NCBI GenBank assembly: GCA_947177525.1
Contig: CAMWUW010000016.1
Coordinates: forward strand, 1 to 36,018
Direction: 5' to 3'
DNA from: an uncultured Bacteroidales bacterium
GTDB lineage: Bacteria > Bacteroidota > Bacteroidia > Bacteroidales > UBA932
DNA length: 36,018 bases
Below the pieces are notes generated by a model. The model was not told where the DNA came from, made no database searches, and saw only the letters and a program-made list of their open reading frames with translations. Within the stretch, counting starts at the first letter, position 1. Each line of letters begins with the position of its first letter. The position numbers and the translations under genes were made by a program. Shown one piece after another: positions 15,386-23,797 of this stretch.

Positions 15386-16078
15386 ATGGAAAGACTTATA
15401 TTGATAGAGACATCTACGGCATTATGCTCAGCTGCCATTGCAGAAGACGGAGCTGTGGTATCATACAGGGAAAGTTCTTTACCGAAAGCCCACGCATCCC
15501 TGACCGCCGTATTCATTGATGAAATGCTCAAAGAGCGGAACATCAGCATGAGCGACTGTGACGCGGTATGCGTAAGCATGGGCCCAGGGTCATACACAGG
15601 TCTCAGGGTCGGCGTATCAACTGCAAAAGGACTGTGCTTCGGTTCCGGAAAGCCACTCATTGCTGTCGGCACTCTTGACACACTTGTCGCCCAGGCCGCT
15701 GCAGAGAACCTGCTTCCGGAGGGATGCCTCCATGTAGTCCCCATGATTGACGCACGCAGAATGGAAGTATATTCCGGCATATTCACTCCAGAGGGAAGGC
15801 AGATAAAAGAAACTTCACCTGTAATTGTGGAACAGGGCTGTTTTGACGAACTGCTTGAAAAAGGTCCTGTCCTGTTCATCGGTGACGGAGCAGGGAAATG
15901 CGCTGATCTCCTTGCACACGAAAACGCCACATTCGTGCAATGTTGTCCAAAGGCATCATCCATGACCGCACCTGCCATGGCAGAATACAAAGAGAAACGG
16001 TTCAAAGACGTAGCGTACTTCGAACCGTTCTATCTCAAGGAATTCGTCGCGACAACCAGCCGCAAGAAACTATTTTAG
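15386..16078 (+). CDS. tsaB: tRNA threonylcarbamoyladenosine biosynthesis protein TsaB
   Basis: A 230-residue ASKHA-fold protein. MERLILIETSTALCSAAIAE is the TsaB N-terminus (h..idTs...s.a), and MGPGSYTGLRVGVSTAKGLC is the conserved GPGSfTGlRiG segment. TsaB is the non-catalytic partner of TsaD in the complex that adds the threonylcarbamoyl group to A37 of ANN-decoding tRNAs. The length is usual for the family. The gene converges with the lipoprotein gene at 16086, with a shared hairpin across both stops. Confidence 0.95.
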   Translation: MERLILIETSTALCSAAIAEDGAVVSYRESSLPKAHASLTAVFIDEMLKERNISMSDCDAVCVSMGPGSYTGLRVGVSTAKGLCFGSGKPLIAVGTLDTLVAQAAAENLLPEGCLHVVPMIDARRMEVYSGIFTPEGRQIKETSPVIVEQGCFDELLEKGPVLFIGDGAGKCADLLAHENATFVQCCPKASSMTAPAMAEYKEKRFKDVAYFEPFYLKEFVATTSRKKLF

Positions 16079-16100
16079 GCTCCGGCTATTTCAGGAGCCT
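16077..16100. terminator. Short hairpin across the convergent tsaB and lipoprotein stops
   Basis: AGGCTCC / GGAGCCT with a ten-base loop overlaps the tsaB stop codon and the last codons of the minus-strand gene. It has TTT after it on the plus strand and AAAT (read as TTTT-rich flank) before it. It probably serves as a compact bidirectional terminator. Confidence 0.5.
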
Positions 16101-17231
16101 TTCAATCACTTTGTCAAGGTCTTTCCCGTCCCTGAGCTTCTCGTCAGACAATGCACCGTCCTGTATGAAGAAAGCTGCAGGCAAGGCTGTAATATTATAA
16201 AGTCCTGCATAAGGCGATGACCCTGCACGTGAATCACATACATTTATCCACGGCAGTTTCTGGCTTTTGACAGCATTTGCCCACATTGTCTTGTCCGGGT
16301 CAAATGAAATCTGGTAGATTTCAAATCCGCGCGAATGCCATTTGTCATATACAGGCTTCAGCACATCCGTATTAAAGATGTTCTGCTTGGCATCGGACGC
16401 AGTCCAGAAATACAGCATGACAACCTTGGCGTCCACCTCGCTCAGCTTTTTCTTGCTGCCGTCAACATCTGCCAGCTCAATGTCAGGGAAACCAATTTCC
16501 TCTGCATCCTTAAGCCGGGTCTCCAGTTCAAGATACCCGAATCTTTTCTGTGCCTCAGACCTGAGGGCCTTTACATACCTGGAATCCGGATATACAGTCT
16601 CAAGCGAATCCGCGGCATTTATGAAATGGATGGCATCTGTCTTCTGTCCGAAGACCGGAAGGCCTTCACCGAAATTCTGATACAGCACAGGCACGACGGT
16701 AAGAGAGTGACTGTTCTGTAGAATATATCTGACACAGTCCCTGTAGTATGCCACATACTCTTTGCTGAGTTCGCTTCTGATTGCCTTGGCCTCATCTTCA
16801 GCAGCGTACTCAAGACGGTTTGCCAAGGCTCCGAGCCTGGCTGCAGCTGCAGAATAATTCTTCTCGACCTGGACAAGACGCGCAGACTCCTCTGATCCGG
16901 TGACTTCCATATTCCCAAGCGTATCGGCAGAAAAAGACAGCCTGTCTCCGCTTCCTACAAGCAGGGATGCAATTCTCCTGTCTCCGCAGAAAATGTATAT
17001 GAACTCCGGCTGTCCCTTTTTAACGTCCACCTTGTATGAGAACTTTCCGGAAGCATCGGTCTTCACGGTATCAAGGACAGAATACCTGTTGGCATCCAAA
17101 AGTTTGACAACAAGTTCTGAGGACGGGGCACAGGCAACTGTTCCGTCAATTTTGGCACCATTGCCGCAGGCAGCAGCCAGAATCACGGATGCTGCAAATG
17201 CCATTGCTCTAATTAATCTTGACATATTCAT
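16086..17231 (-). CDS. Lipoprotein with DUF4369-like and thioredoxin-like domains, redox cysteines missing
   Basis: 381 residues. The N-terminus MNMSRLIRAMAFAASVILAA ends in a lipobox with C22, so it should be lipidated and anchored in the envelope. Residues about 25-130 resemble the DUF4369 beta domain that precedes TlpA-like thioredoxins in Bacteroidetes. The C-terminal third has the TlpA/AhpC fold: FPDIELADVDGSKKKLSEV, then VVMLYFWTASDAKQN (F275-W276). Where TlpA has CxxC, this protein has D280 and Q283, so disulfide exchange is not possible. ATG 17231 overlaps the HIT stop; ATG 17225 is equally plausible. The role is likely structural or regulatory, but unknown. Confidence 0.82.
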   Translation of the reverse strand: MNMSRLIRAMAFAASVILAAACGNGAKIDGTVACAPSSELVVKLLDANRYSVLDTVKTDASGKFSYKVDVKKGQPEFIYIFCGDRRIASLLVGSGDRLSFSADTLGNMEVTGSEESARLVQVEKNYSAAAARLGALANRLEYAAEDEAKAIRSELSKEYVAYYRDCVRYILQNSHSLTVVPVLYQNFGEGLPVFGQKTDAIHFINAADSLETVYPDSRYVKALRSEAQKRFGYLELETRLKDAEEIGFPDIELADVDGSKKKLSEVDAKVVMLYFWTASDAKQNIFNTDVLKPVYDKWHSRGFEIYQISFDPDKTMWANAVKSQKLPWINVCDSRAGSSPYAGLYNITALPAAFFIQDGALSDEKLRDGKDLDKVIERLLK

Positions 17232-17616
17232 TATAAATTGCAGATGCCGTACCGGCAAACTCTTCCGGCGACATTTCAAGTTTCTTTTTTCTGAAATCCA
17301 TATCCGACTCGCTGTTGAGAGGGATAAGATGTATATGCGTATGAGGCACCTCCATACCGAGCACGGCAACTCCTACCCTCTTGCACGGCACGGCATTTCC
17401 TATCGCCTTGGCAACTTTTCTCGCAAATGCACAAAGACCGGAATATACTTCCTCGTCAAGATTGAAGATATAATCATCCTCGACATGCTTCGGAATCACG
17501 AGAGTGTGCCCGGCAGCCAAAGGATTTATATCGAGAAATGCATAGTAATCGTCATTTTCCGCAACCTTGTAGGACGGTATCTCACCTTTGGCTATTTTTG
17601 TAAAAATCGTGGACAT
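17209..17616 (-). CDS. HIT family nucleotide-binding hydrolase
   Basis: A 135-residue histidine-triad protein of the Hint branch. TIFTKIAKGEIPSYKV is the typical start, AFLDINPLAAGHTLVIPK follows, and the triad is PHTHIHLIP near residues 91-99. Such enzymes split nucleoside phosphoramidates or adenylates. The gene lies 27 nt after greA and overlaps the lipoprotein gene by 23 nt, so the three appear to form one operon; the greA-HIT pairing is frequent in Bacteroidetes. Confidence 0.93.
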   Translation of the reverse strand: MSTIFTKIAKGEIPSYKVAENDDYYAFLDINPLAAGHTLVIPKHVEDDYIFNLDEEVYSGLCAFARKVAKAIGNAVPCKRVGVAVLGMEVPHTHIHLIPLNSESDMDFRKKKLEMSPEEFAGTASAIYNEYVKIN

Positions 17617-17643
17617 ATTCTTTTTGTCTCAGTAAATCCTCTG

Positions 17644-18111
17644 CTACAGCGAAATGTCAAGTATCTCAAACTTGACCGTACCTGCCGGCACAGCCGCTTC
17701 AACGACATCACCGACTTTATGCCCCATAAGAGCCTTTCCGATAGGAGTCTGGGCCGCAAGCTTGCCTGCCATGAAGTCAGCCTCTTTCTCGCTCACAAGC
17801 GTAAAGGTCATGGTCTGCTTAGTATTCAGATTCTTGACCTTGACCTTGTTGAGCATCTGCACCACGTCCGTACCGATCTGTGATTCGTCAATAACACGTG
17901 CATTCGCAACAAGCTCCTGAAGTTTGGATATATTAAGCTCCAGAAGGCCCTGGGCCTCCCTTGCAGCCTCATATTCAGCATTTTCGGAAAGATCACCTTT
18001 GTCTCTCGCCTCTGCAATGGCAGCGGAAATAACCGGACGCTGGGCAATAGCCTCCGCCAGTTCAGCCTTAAGTTTATCAAAACCCTCCTGGGTCATGTAG
18101 TGAAGTGCCAT
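17644..18111 (-). CDS. greA: Transcription elongation factor GreA
   Basis: A 155-residue Gre factor. It has the N-terminal coiled coil with the acidic tip GDLSENAEY (D40, E43) that reaches into RNA polymerase to stimulate cleavage of backtracked RNA. The C-terminal FKBP-like domain has TPIGKALMGHKVGDVVE. Length and motifs are normal. It lies first in the greA-HIT-lipoprotein group, 52 nt after a small membrane-protein gene. Confidence 0.96.
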   Translation of the reverse strand: MALHYMTQEGFDKLKAELAEAIAQRPVISAAIAEARDKGDLSENAEYEAAREAQGLLELNISKLQELVANARVIDESQIGTDVVQMLNKVKVKNLNTKQTMTFTLVSEKEADFMAGKLAAQTPIGKALMGHKVGDVVEAAVPAGTVKFEILDISL

Positions 18112-18163
18112 AATCTATTTCTTTTAAATTTTCAAACAATCATATATTCGGCAGGTTACCCTG

Positions 18164-18562
18164 TCATTCATCATATTTCGGTTTCATTATTTCCGAATAC
18201 AATATCAATTTCTTAGGATCTATCCTGTTGCCACGCTGACTTTCTGCAGAAGCACCGCCGGCCGCACCCCTATTGTGAGACACAGCTGCCGGCCTGCACG
18301 GGATGCACTCCTCTGCCACAGGCACCGCCGGCCGCACAGGAATATCCTGAATCTCAGGCACATCAGCCTCCTGCAAGGCGACATACACCTCAGACGGGAT
18401 ATCGGCATCATCTTCCGTCAGGACATCATATTCTGCAGACTCCTCCGGCAAACCGGAATTTCCGGCTTTTTTCGCAGGCTTGCCCGAAGCCTGGAGTTTT
18501 TTTTCTACAGCCTTGAATACAAACGGCAGCAGAAACAGCAACAATCCTAATATAGTTTCCAT
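18164..18562 (-). CDS. Small single-span membrane protein of unknown function
   Basis: 132 residues. METILGLLLFLLPFVFKAVE forms one N-terminal membrane helix. A long acidic, low-complexity middle follows, and the C-terminal segment KKLILYSEIMKPKYDE looks conserved, since such YSEI-KPK-DE endings recur in Bacteroidales proteins of this layout. I recognise no domain. ATG 18562 places the helix at the N-terminus; an upstream ATG at 18622 would lie inside ribF and add 20 unlikely residues. It follows ribF by 22 nt. Confidence 0.7.
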   Translation of the reverse strand: METILGLLLFLLPFVFKAVEKKLQASGKPAKKAGNSGLPEESAEYDVLTEDDADIPSEVYVALQEADVPEIQDIPVRPAVPVAEECIPCRPAAVSHNRGAAGGASAESQRGNRIDPKKLILYSEIMKPKYDE

Positions 18563-18584
18563 ATCATATATTCTCGGAAAGCCG

Positions 18585-19463
18585 TCACAAAAGCTGAAGA
18601 CATGCTTTCCTGTCATTTTCAAGCTGAGACTTCAGTTCATCCACAGAGCCGAAGCGTACCTCGTCCCTTATTTTGGAAATAAACGAAAGTCTTAAATCAA
18701 GGCCATATATATCCTCATCAAAACCGAAGATATTGGTTTCTATAGTCCTTGAGCCTCCTGCCGCTACAGTCGGTCTCAGTCCGATGTTGCACATTCCGTA
18801 GAGTTCTTTGCCCAGGACATCCACCCTGACAAAATATACTCCGTTTCCGGGAACCAGTTTCAAAGGTTCATAAAGCTGCATATTGGCAGTCGGGAATCCC
18901 ATTGTACGGCCAAGCCTGTTGCCCGCAACAACTACGCCATAAAGACTGTACGGATACCCCAGCATTCCGGAGGCATCTGCAACATTGCCGTCTTCAAGGC
19001 ACCTGCGTATTTTTGTTGAGCTTACAGCCGTACCCTGGCATGAAGCCAGCATATCCGTCCTGATTACTTCGAGTCCAAGCGCCTCCGCCTCTGCCGCGAC
19101 ATCATCTGCCGTACAGGCATCACTGCCCATCCTGTTGTCATAGCCCAAAAGCATAGCAGATGCACTGTATTTTTCCATGATCATGCAAAGATATTCTCTC
19201 ATGGTCATGGAGCTGAATTCTTTACTAAAGCGCAGAACCTCAACATGGTCCACACCAAGTTCCTCCAGCATTGCCTTCTTCTCGCCAAGGGATGTCAGAA
19301 GCCTCAGGGAACGGGCATCTTTCTGCAGGACATTGCGGGGATGCGGCCAGAATGTAATGACCATGCTTTCATCCCCGCGCTCTGCAGCAGCTTTCACAAG
19401 CTGTTCTATAACAAGGCGGTGCCCAAGATGGACACCGTCGAAAAAGCCGGTGGCTACAACCAT
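18585..19463 (-). CDS. ribF: Bifunctional riboflavin kinase / FAD synthetase
   Basis: A 292-residue RibF that makes FMN and then FAD from riboflavin. The N-terminal adenylyltransferase half has GFFDGVHLGHR (HxGH type) and SSTKIRRCLEDG. The C-terminal kinase half has GRTMGFPTANM and IETNIFGFDEDIYG. The protein begins almost directly at the first motif (MVVATGFFDG). A stop lies 12 codons upstream with no alternative start, so the usual 10-15 leading residues are absent. Its ATG overlaps the stop of the GT3-GT35 gene by 10 nt, which suggests coupled translation with a glycogen enzyme. Confidence 0.95.
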   Translation of the reverse strand: MVVATGFFDGVHLGHRLVIEQLVKAAAERGDESMVITFWPHPRNVLQKDARSLRLLTSLGEKKAMLEELGVDHVEVLRFSKEFSSMTMREYLCMIMEKYSASAMLLGYDNRMGSDACTADDVAAEAEALGLEVIRTDMLASCQGTAVSSTKIRRCLEDGNVADASGMLGYPYSLYGVVVAGNRLGRTMGFPTANMQLYEPLKLVPGNGVYFVRVDVLGKELYGMCNIGLRPTVAAGGSRTIETNIFGFDEDIYGLDLRLSFISKIRDEVRFGSVDELKSQLENDRKACLQLL

Positions 19464-22400
19464 CTTACGAGTTCGAAGTCCTGTCTGTGAGGAAGCTTAG
19501 GATTCTTGGCATAGATACGTCCTGCAACCTGATAAAGCCCTGATGTGTCAGGATTTATTGCAGCCGCGTATTTCGCCCTTCCGTCACTGCACTCAACCGG
19601 AGAGAACTCATACGTTTCCTGGATATGCAGTCTTCCTTTCTTGTCAGTTGCTGCAAACAATACCTCAACTCCTATCTCCTCTGCATTGAGATCACCTATG
19701 TTAAGGATAACCTCTGCGTTGAAGTCATTGCCGATGGCAATATTGTCGCTGTTGCTGTCCGGCATCCTTGTGGAAACAACCTCCACATTGTGCCACTCGC
19801 GGCGGAGTTTCTTCTTCCATGCAGCCAGTTCACGGGCCTGTGCGAAATCATCCGCAACAAGGCTGTCATATCTTGCAGACTGAGGCACATAATACTGATT
19901 TATGTAATCAGTCAGCATGCGGTTCGTCGTGAAATTGCAGGCCACCATGGCAACCGTATTCTTGATATACTCAATCCAGTCCGCAGAACGGCCTGTAGAG
20001 ACGCTCTTGTTGTAGAATGTAGGAGCAATCTCATTCTCTATTATATTATAGATGGTCGCAGCGTCAAGTTCGTCCTGATAGTTCTGGTCCGTATAGGTCC
20101 TCTCCTGAGGGAGTGCCCATCCGGCTCCTTTCTTGTATCCCTCGACCCACCATCCGTCAAGCACGGAGAAGTGCATAACACCGTTCATTGCTGCTTTTTC
20201 TCCTGATGTTCCGGAAGCCTCAAGCGGACGGGTCGGGTTGTTCATCCAGACGTCAACACCCTGTACAAGGAATTTTGCGACAGTAATGTCATAATTAGGA
20301 ACAAACACAATCTTGCCGATGAATCTTTCCTGCTTTGATATGTCAACAATCATCTTGATCAAGTCCTGTCCGGCCTTGTCCGCAGGATGTGCCTTACCGG
20401 CAAAAAGGAACTGCACAGGCTGCTTAGGGTCATTGACAATGCGGTCGAGCCTGTCAAGGTCACGGAAAAGCAGATGTGCCCTCTTATAAGTGGCAAAGCG
20501 TCTTGCAAAACCGATAGTCAGCACGTCATCACGGAGGGTTTCCTTGATTCTTACCACCTCCCTCGGAGAATAGTGGCTTGCGGCTGCCGGGTCGGAAAGT
20601 CTTCTCTTGACCTCATCTATCAGCTTCTTGCGGAGTGATGTCCTGATGTTCCAGACCTCTTCATCAGACACTTTATATATGCCCTCAAAGCATGACTTGT
20701 CATAGTGATGTGTCTTGAACTCCTCACCGAATACTTTGGCATGAGCCTCTTTCCACTCAGGAGCAGTCCATGTAGGATAATGGACTCCGTTTGTCACGTA
20801 GCTCACGTGGAGTTCCTCAGGGAGATAGCCCGGCCACATGTGTCCGAGTATATCGCGGCTGACCTCACCATGAAGCCATGACACACCGTTCACCTCCTGC
20901 GACATGTTCGCTGCAAGTATGCTCATCGAGAATTTCTCGTTGACATCCGCACCATTGTTCTTTCCAAGTCCCATGAGAGTCTCCCAGTCAATCTTGAAAC
21001 GCTGAGGATAGTGTCCGATATATTTGCGGAGAAGTCCCTCGTCAAAAGCGTCATGTCCTGCAGGAACAGGAGTGTGAGTCGTGAAGAGAGACGAAGCCCT
21101 TACAACCTCAACAGCCTCCGTAAATTCAAGGTTCTGCTCGGCAATCAGTTCACGAAGCCTCTCAAGGCCGATGAACGCAGCATGTCCCTCGTTGCAGTGG
21201 TAAACCTGAGGGTCAAAGCCGAGCTTGCGGAGAGCGCGTATTCCGCCGACACCCAGCAGGAGTTCCTGCTTGAGGCGGTTTTCCCAGTCACCGCCGTAAA
21301 GGTTATAGGTGACGGACCTGTCCTCAGGAAGATTGTCCGGGAAGTCTGTATCAAGCAGATAAAGCTCAGTACGTCCGACATCCACTCTCCAAAGTCTGGC
21401 ATTGAGATTTCTTCCCGGGAAAGCCACGCTTACTGTAATCCAGTTGCCGTGCTCATCCCTTACAGGAGTCGCAGGAATCTTCATGAAATCCTGTGCAACA
21501 TCCTCTGAAACCTGCTCGCCCTGTGCCGTAAGTTTCTGGTTGAAATAGCCGAACCTGTAAAGCAGTCCTATTGCCACGAGGTTGGTATTCATGTCAGAAG
21601 TTTCCTTTATATAGTCTCCGGCAAGAATTCCAAGTCCGCCGGAATATATCTTGAGCGAAGTGTCAAGTCCATACTCCATACAGAAATATGCCACTGAAGG
21701 TGAAGTCCTCTTCTCCTTTAGAGCCATATACGTATTGAACTCATCCATTACCTCCTTTAGGTCGGAAAGGAACTTGCTGTCCTTCTCAAGTTTCTGGTAC
21801 CTCTTAAGGCTGACCTTGTCAAGCATGGCGATAGGGTTCTGTCCCGAAGCCTCCCACGCCTGGGGATCAACCGATTCGAAAAGTTTTTTTGCAGACTCGT
21901 TCCAGCACCACCACAGATTCTTGGACAGAATCTCAAGATCCTTAAGGCTGTCCGGAAGATGGCGTGAAACAAATACACTGTTCCATGTCGGCTGATTCAC
22001 TTCAAATTTTTTGTATTCCATATGTTTGTCATTCCTGGTCGAAGGGTAAGACCCCTTGGCCGATATTAATTTTTCCAATGCCTTTGAATAGGCTTCCTTA
22101 TAATATACAATATTGTTTTCCCAAAGGGCGATTTCTGAAACGTCCTTGGCGTTCTGCATATATTCATTCCTGTCATCACGATGCAGGCCCGCAATTTCCG
22201 TGACACGTTCCACGACACCGTCCACAACCTCAAAATAGTTGGAGTCATTCCTGTCAAGAACAGTGATTCCTGGATGCGCCTTTGCGTAATGTGTACGGAC
22301 CCAGAGACCGAATCCCGCGAGACTCGTGGTAAGGGTCGGGACCCTGAAAGCAAGGCTCTCCAGAGGAGTGTATCCCCAAGGCTCATAATATGATGGGAAC

Positions 22401-23692
22401 AGCGTAAGGTCAAGACCTGCAAGCAGATCATAGTATGACATGTTGAAGATGCCGTCATTTCCGTTCAGATATGACGGAACAAAATACACCTTCACCTTGT
22501 CGCCGGCTGCATTATTGAAATGCAGTTCGTCAAGACGCCTGGTCACATTGTCATACTCAGGATTCATCAGATAATGCGATGTCCTCGTCACGTATGAAGA
22601 ACCGCTTCCCGCAAGTTTTGCCGCAAGCTGCTTGTCCGGACCGTTATGTCCTGAAGGAATCATTATGAAAGCATGTACATCCTTGCCATTGAATCCTGTC
22701 CTGTTCAACTTGTCCAAAGCATCTATAAAGACGTCTATACCTTTGTTTTTCCACTCATACCGTCCTCCGATGCCGACAAGGACTGAATTTTCATTGATCT
22801 CCTCCCCGCACATTGCAGAGGCGACCTCCATGAGTTTCCTTCTTGCCCTTTCCCTGTGCACGGCATATTCCTCATCAGTCGAAGGCGTAAAGCTCGGCTC
22901 AAATCCGTTTGGCGTCACGACATCGACGGGCCTTCCGAGGAACTGCCTGCATTCCATGGCAGTGATGTCGCTTACAGTTGTGAACACATCACAGTTCTCT
23001 GCAGATTTTTTCTCCAGGGAATGCCTTGCCACGACATTGAAGTTCCTGGCCTTCTCATCTCCGTCATATTCAGTAAGCTTGTCATAAAGAGGCAGATAAT
23101 TTCCTGCGATGCAGCGCCCTATGACAGTGGCATGAGTTGTAAATACAGTTGCCACAGGGACATTTGCAGACTTCAGATACAATAGTCCGGCACCGGTCAT
23201 CCACTCATGGAACTGGGCAACGACCTTGTCTGAGGACTCAAGATTATATTTGTAGAAGCTTTCGATTACACGTCCCGCAGCATATCCGAAAAGCGCGGAT
23301 TCGCGATAATCCCAGTTTCCTGTCAAGGAATCAACTCCGAACCTTTTCCAGAATTCAGTCAGGATTTCATTCTGCATAGTAAGGAACTGCTTGAAATCCA
23401 CAAGGATAGCCGTCGGCTTTCCAGGGACGTTCCACCTTCCGATACGAACGCGGAGTCCTTCTGTTGCAGCATGATTCCTCCAGGATCTGTACAATGCAGG
23501 GTCCTCTATGAAATCGGGATTGTTTTCCGTATTCATCCACACGTCAGGGCCGACCATGATATGCCTGCGGCTGAATTCGCTCTTAAGATAAAGAGACTTT
23601 GTGGCAATGACAGTATAGATGCCGCCAACCTTGTTGCAGACTTCCCAGCTGACCTCAAACAGATAATCCGGCTTTATAAGTTCTGTTTCCAT
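19454..23692 (-). CDS. Fused glycogen synthase (GT3) - alpha-glucan phosphorylase (GT35)
   Basis: 1412 residues. The N-terminal 555 or so form a GT3, eukaryote-like glycogen synthase: LFEVSWEVCNKVGGIYTVIA, AQFHEWMTGAGLLYL, VFTTHATVIGRCIAGNYLPL and YYEPWGYTPLESLAF. GT3 enzymes use UDP-glucose. From about residue 558 a second protein begins (MEYKKFEVNQPTWNSV), with a DUF3417-type N-terminus (LWWCWNESAKKLFESVDP) and then GT35 phosphorylase: AYFCMEYGLDTSLKIYSGG and EASGTSGEKAAMNG with the PLP lysine at K1166. Opposing synthetic and phosphorolytic activities are thus on one chain. ATG 23692 is preferred; an in-frame start at 23791 would add 33 residues that include a GC-rich hairpin. This domain fusion exists in other Bacteroidetes. 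Confidence 0.93.
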   Translation of the reverse strand: METELIKPDYLFEVSWEVCNKVGGIYTVIATKSLYLKSEFSRRHIMVGPDVWMNTENNPDFIEDPALYRSWRNHAATEGLRVRIGRWNVPGKPTAILVDFKQFLTMQNEILTEFWKRFGVDSLTGNWDYRESALFGYAAGRVIESFYKYNLESSDKVVAQFHEWMTGAGLLYLKSANVPVATVFTTHATVIGRCIAGNYLPLYDKLTEYDGDEKARNFNVVARHSLEKKSAENCDVFTTVSDITAMECRQFLGRPVDVVTPNGFEPSFTPSTDEEYAVHRERARRKLMEVASAMCGEEINENSVLVGIGGRYEWKNKGIDVFIDALDKLNRTGFNGKDVHAFIMIPSGHNGPDKQLAAKLAGSGSSYVTRTSHYLMNPEYDNVTRRLDELHFNNAAGDKVKVYFVPSYLNGNDGIFNMSYYDLLAGLDLTLFPSYYEPWGYTPLESLAFRVPTLTTSLAGFGLWVRTHYAKAHPGITVLDRNDSNYFEVVDGVVERVTEIAGLHRDDRNEYMQNAKDVSEIALWENNIVYYKEAYSKALEKLISAKGSYPSTRNDKHMEYKKFEVNQPTWNSVFVSRHLPDSLKDLEILSKNLWWCWNESAKKLFESVDPQAWEASGQNPIAMLDKVSLKRYQKLEKDSKFLSDLKEVMDEFNTYMALKEKRTSPSVAYFCMEYGLDTSLKIYSGGLGILAGDYIKETSDMNTNLVAIGLLYRFGYFNQKLTAQGEQVSEDVAQDFMKIPATPVRDEHGNWITVSVAFPGRNLNARLWRVDVGRTELYLLDTDFPDNLPEDRSVTYNLYGGDWENRLKQELLLGVGGIRALRKLGFDPQVYHCNEGHAAFIGLERLRELIAEQNLEFTEAVEVVRASSLFTTHTPVPAGHDAFDEGLLRKYIGHYPQRFKIDWETLMGLGKNNGADVNEKFSMSILAANMSQEVNGVSWLHGEVSRDILGHMWPGYLPEELHVSYVTNGVHYPTWTAPEWKEAHAKVFGEEFKTHHYDKSCFEGIYKVSDEEVWNIRTSLRKKLIDEVKRRLSDPAAASHYSPREVVRIKETLRDDVLTIGFARRFATYKRAHLLFRDLDRLDRIVNDPKQPVQFLFAGKAHPADKAGQDLIKMIVDISKQERFIGKIVFVPNYDITVAKFLVQGVDVWMNNPTRPLEASGTSGEKAAMNGVMHFSVLDGWWVEGYKKGAGWALPQERTYTDQNYQDELDAATIYNIIENEIAPTFYNKSVSTGRSADWIEYIKNTVAMVACNFTTNRMLTDYINQYYVPQSARYDSLVADDFAQARELAAWKKKLRREWHNVEVVSTRMPDSNSDNIAIGNDFNAEVILNIGDLNAEEIGVEVLFAATDKKGRLHIQETYEFSPVECSDGRAKYAAAINPDTSGLYQVAGRIYAKNPKLPHRQDFELVRWL

Positions 23693-23719
23693 TCTTTCAA
23701 TAATAAATTCACTTAGTTT

Positions 23720-23754
23720 CCCCGGCCGGAGCCTTTTACAGGTCCCGTCCGGGG
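23720..23754 (-). promoter_or_regulatory. GC-rich hairpin in the leader of the GT3-GT35 gene
   Basis: CCCCGG (23720-23725) and CCGGGG (23749-23754) pair with partial inner pairing, 28 nt before the chosen ATG and 44 nt after the GH57 stop. There is no T run after it on the minus strand. It could attenuate or stabilise the intercistronic mRNA. Confidence 0.4.
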
Positions 23755-23797
23755 ATATTATACAAAACATCTGTACGGCAGCAGCCGCCAAGACGTA

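Noticed and set aside
16900..17883. Plus-strand open frame of 327 codons over the lipoprotein, HIT and greA genes
   Set aside because: Antisense to three genes with clear family motifs; no domain is visible in its translation.
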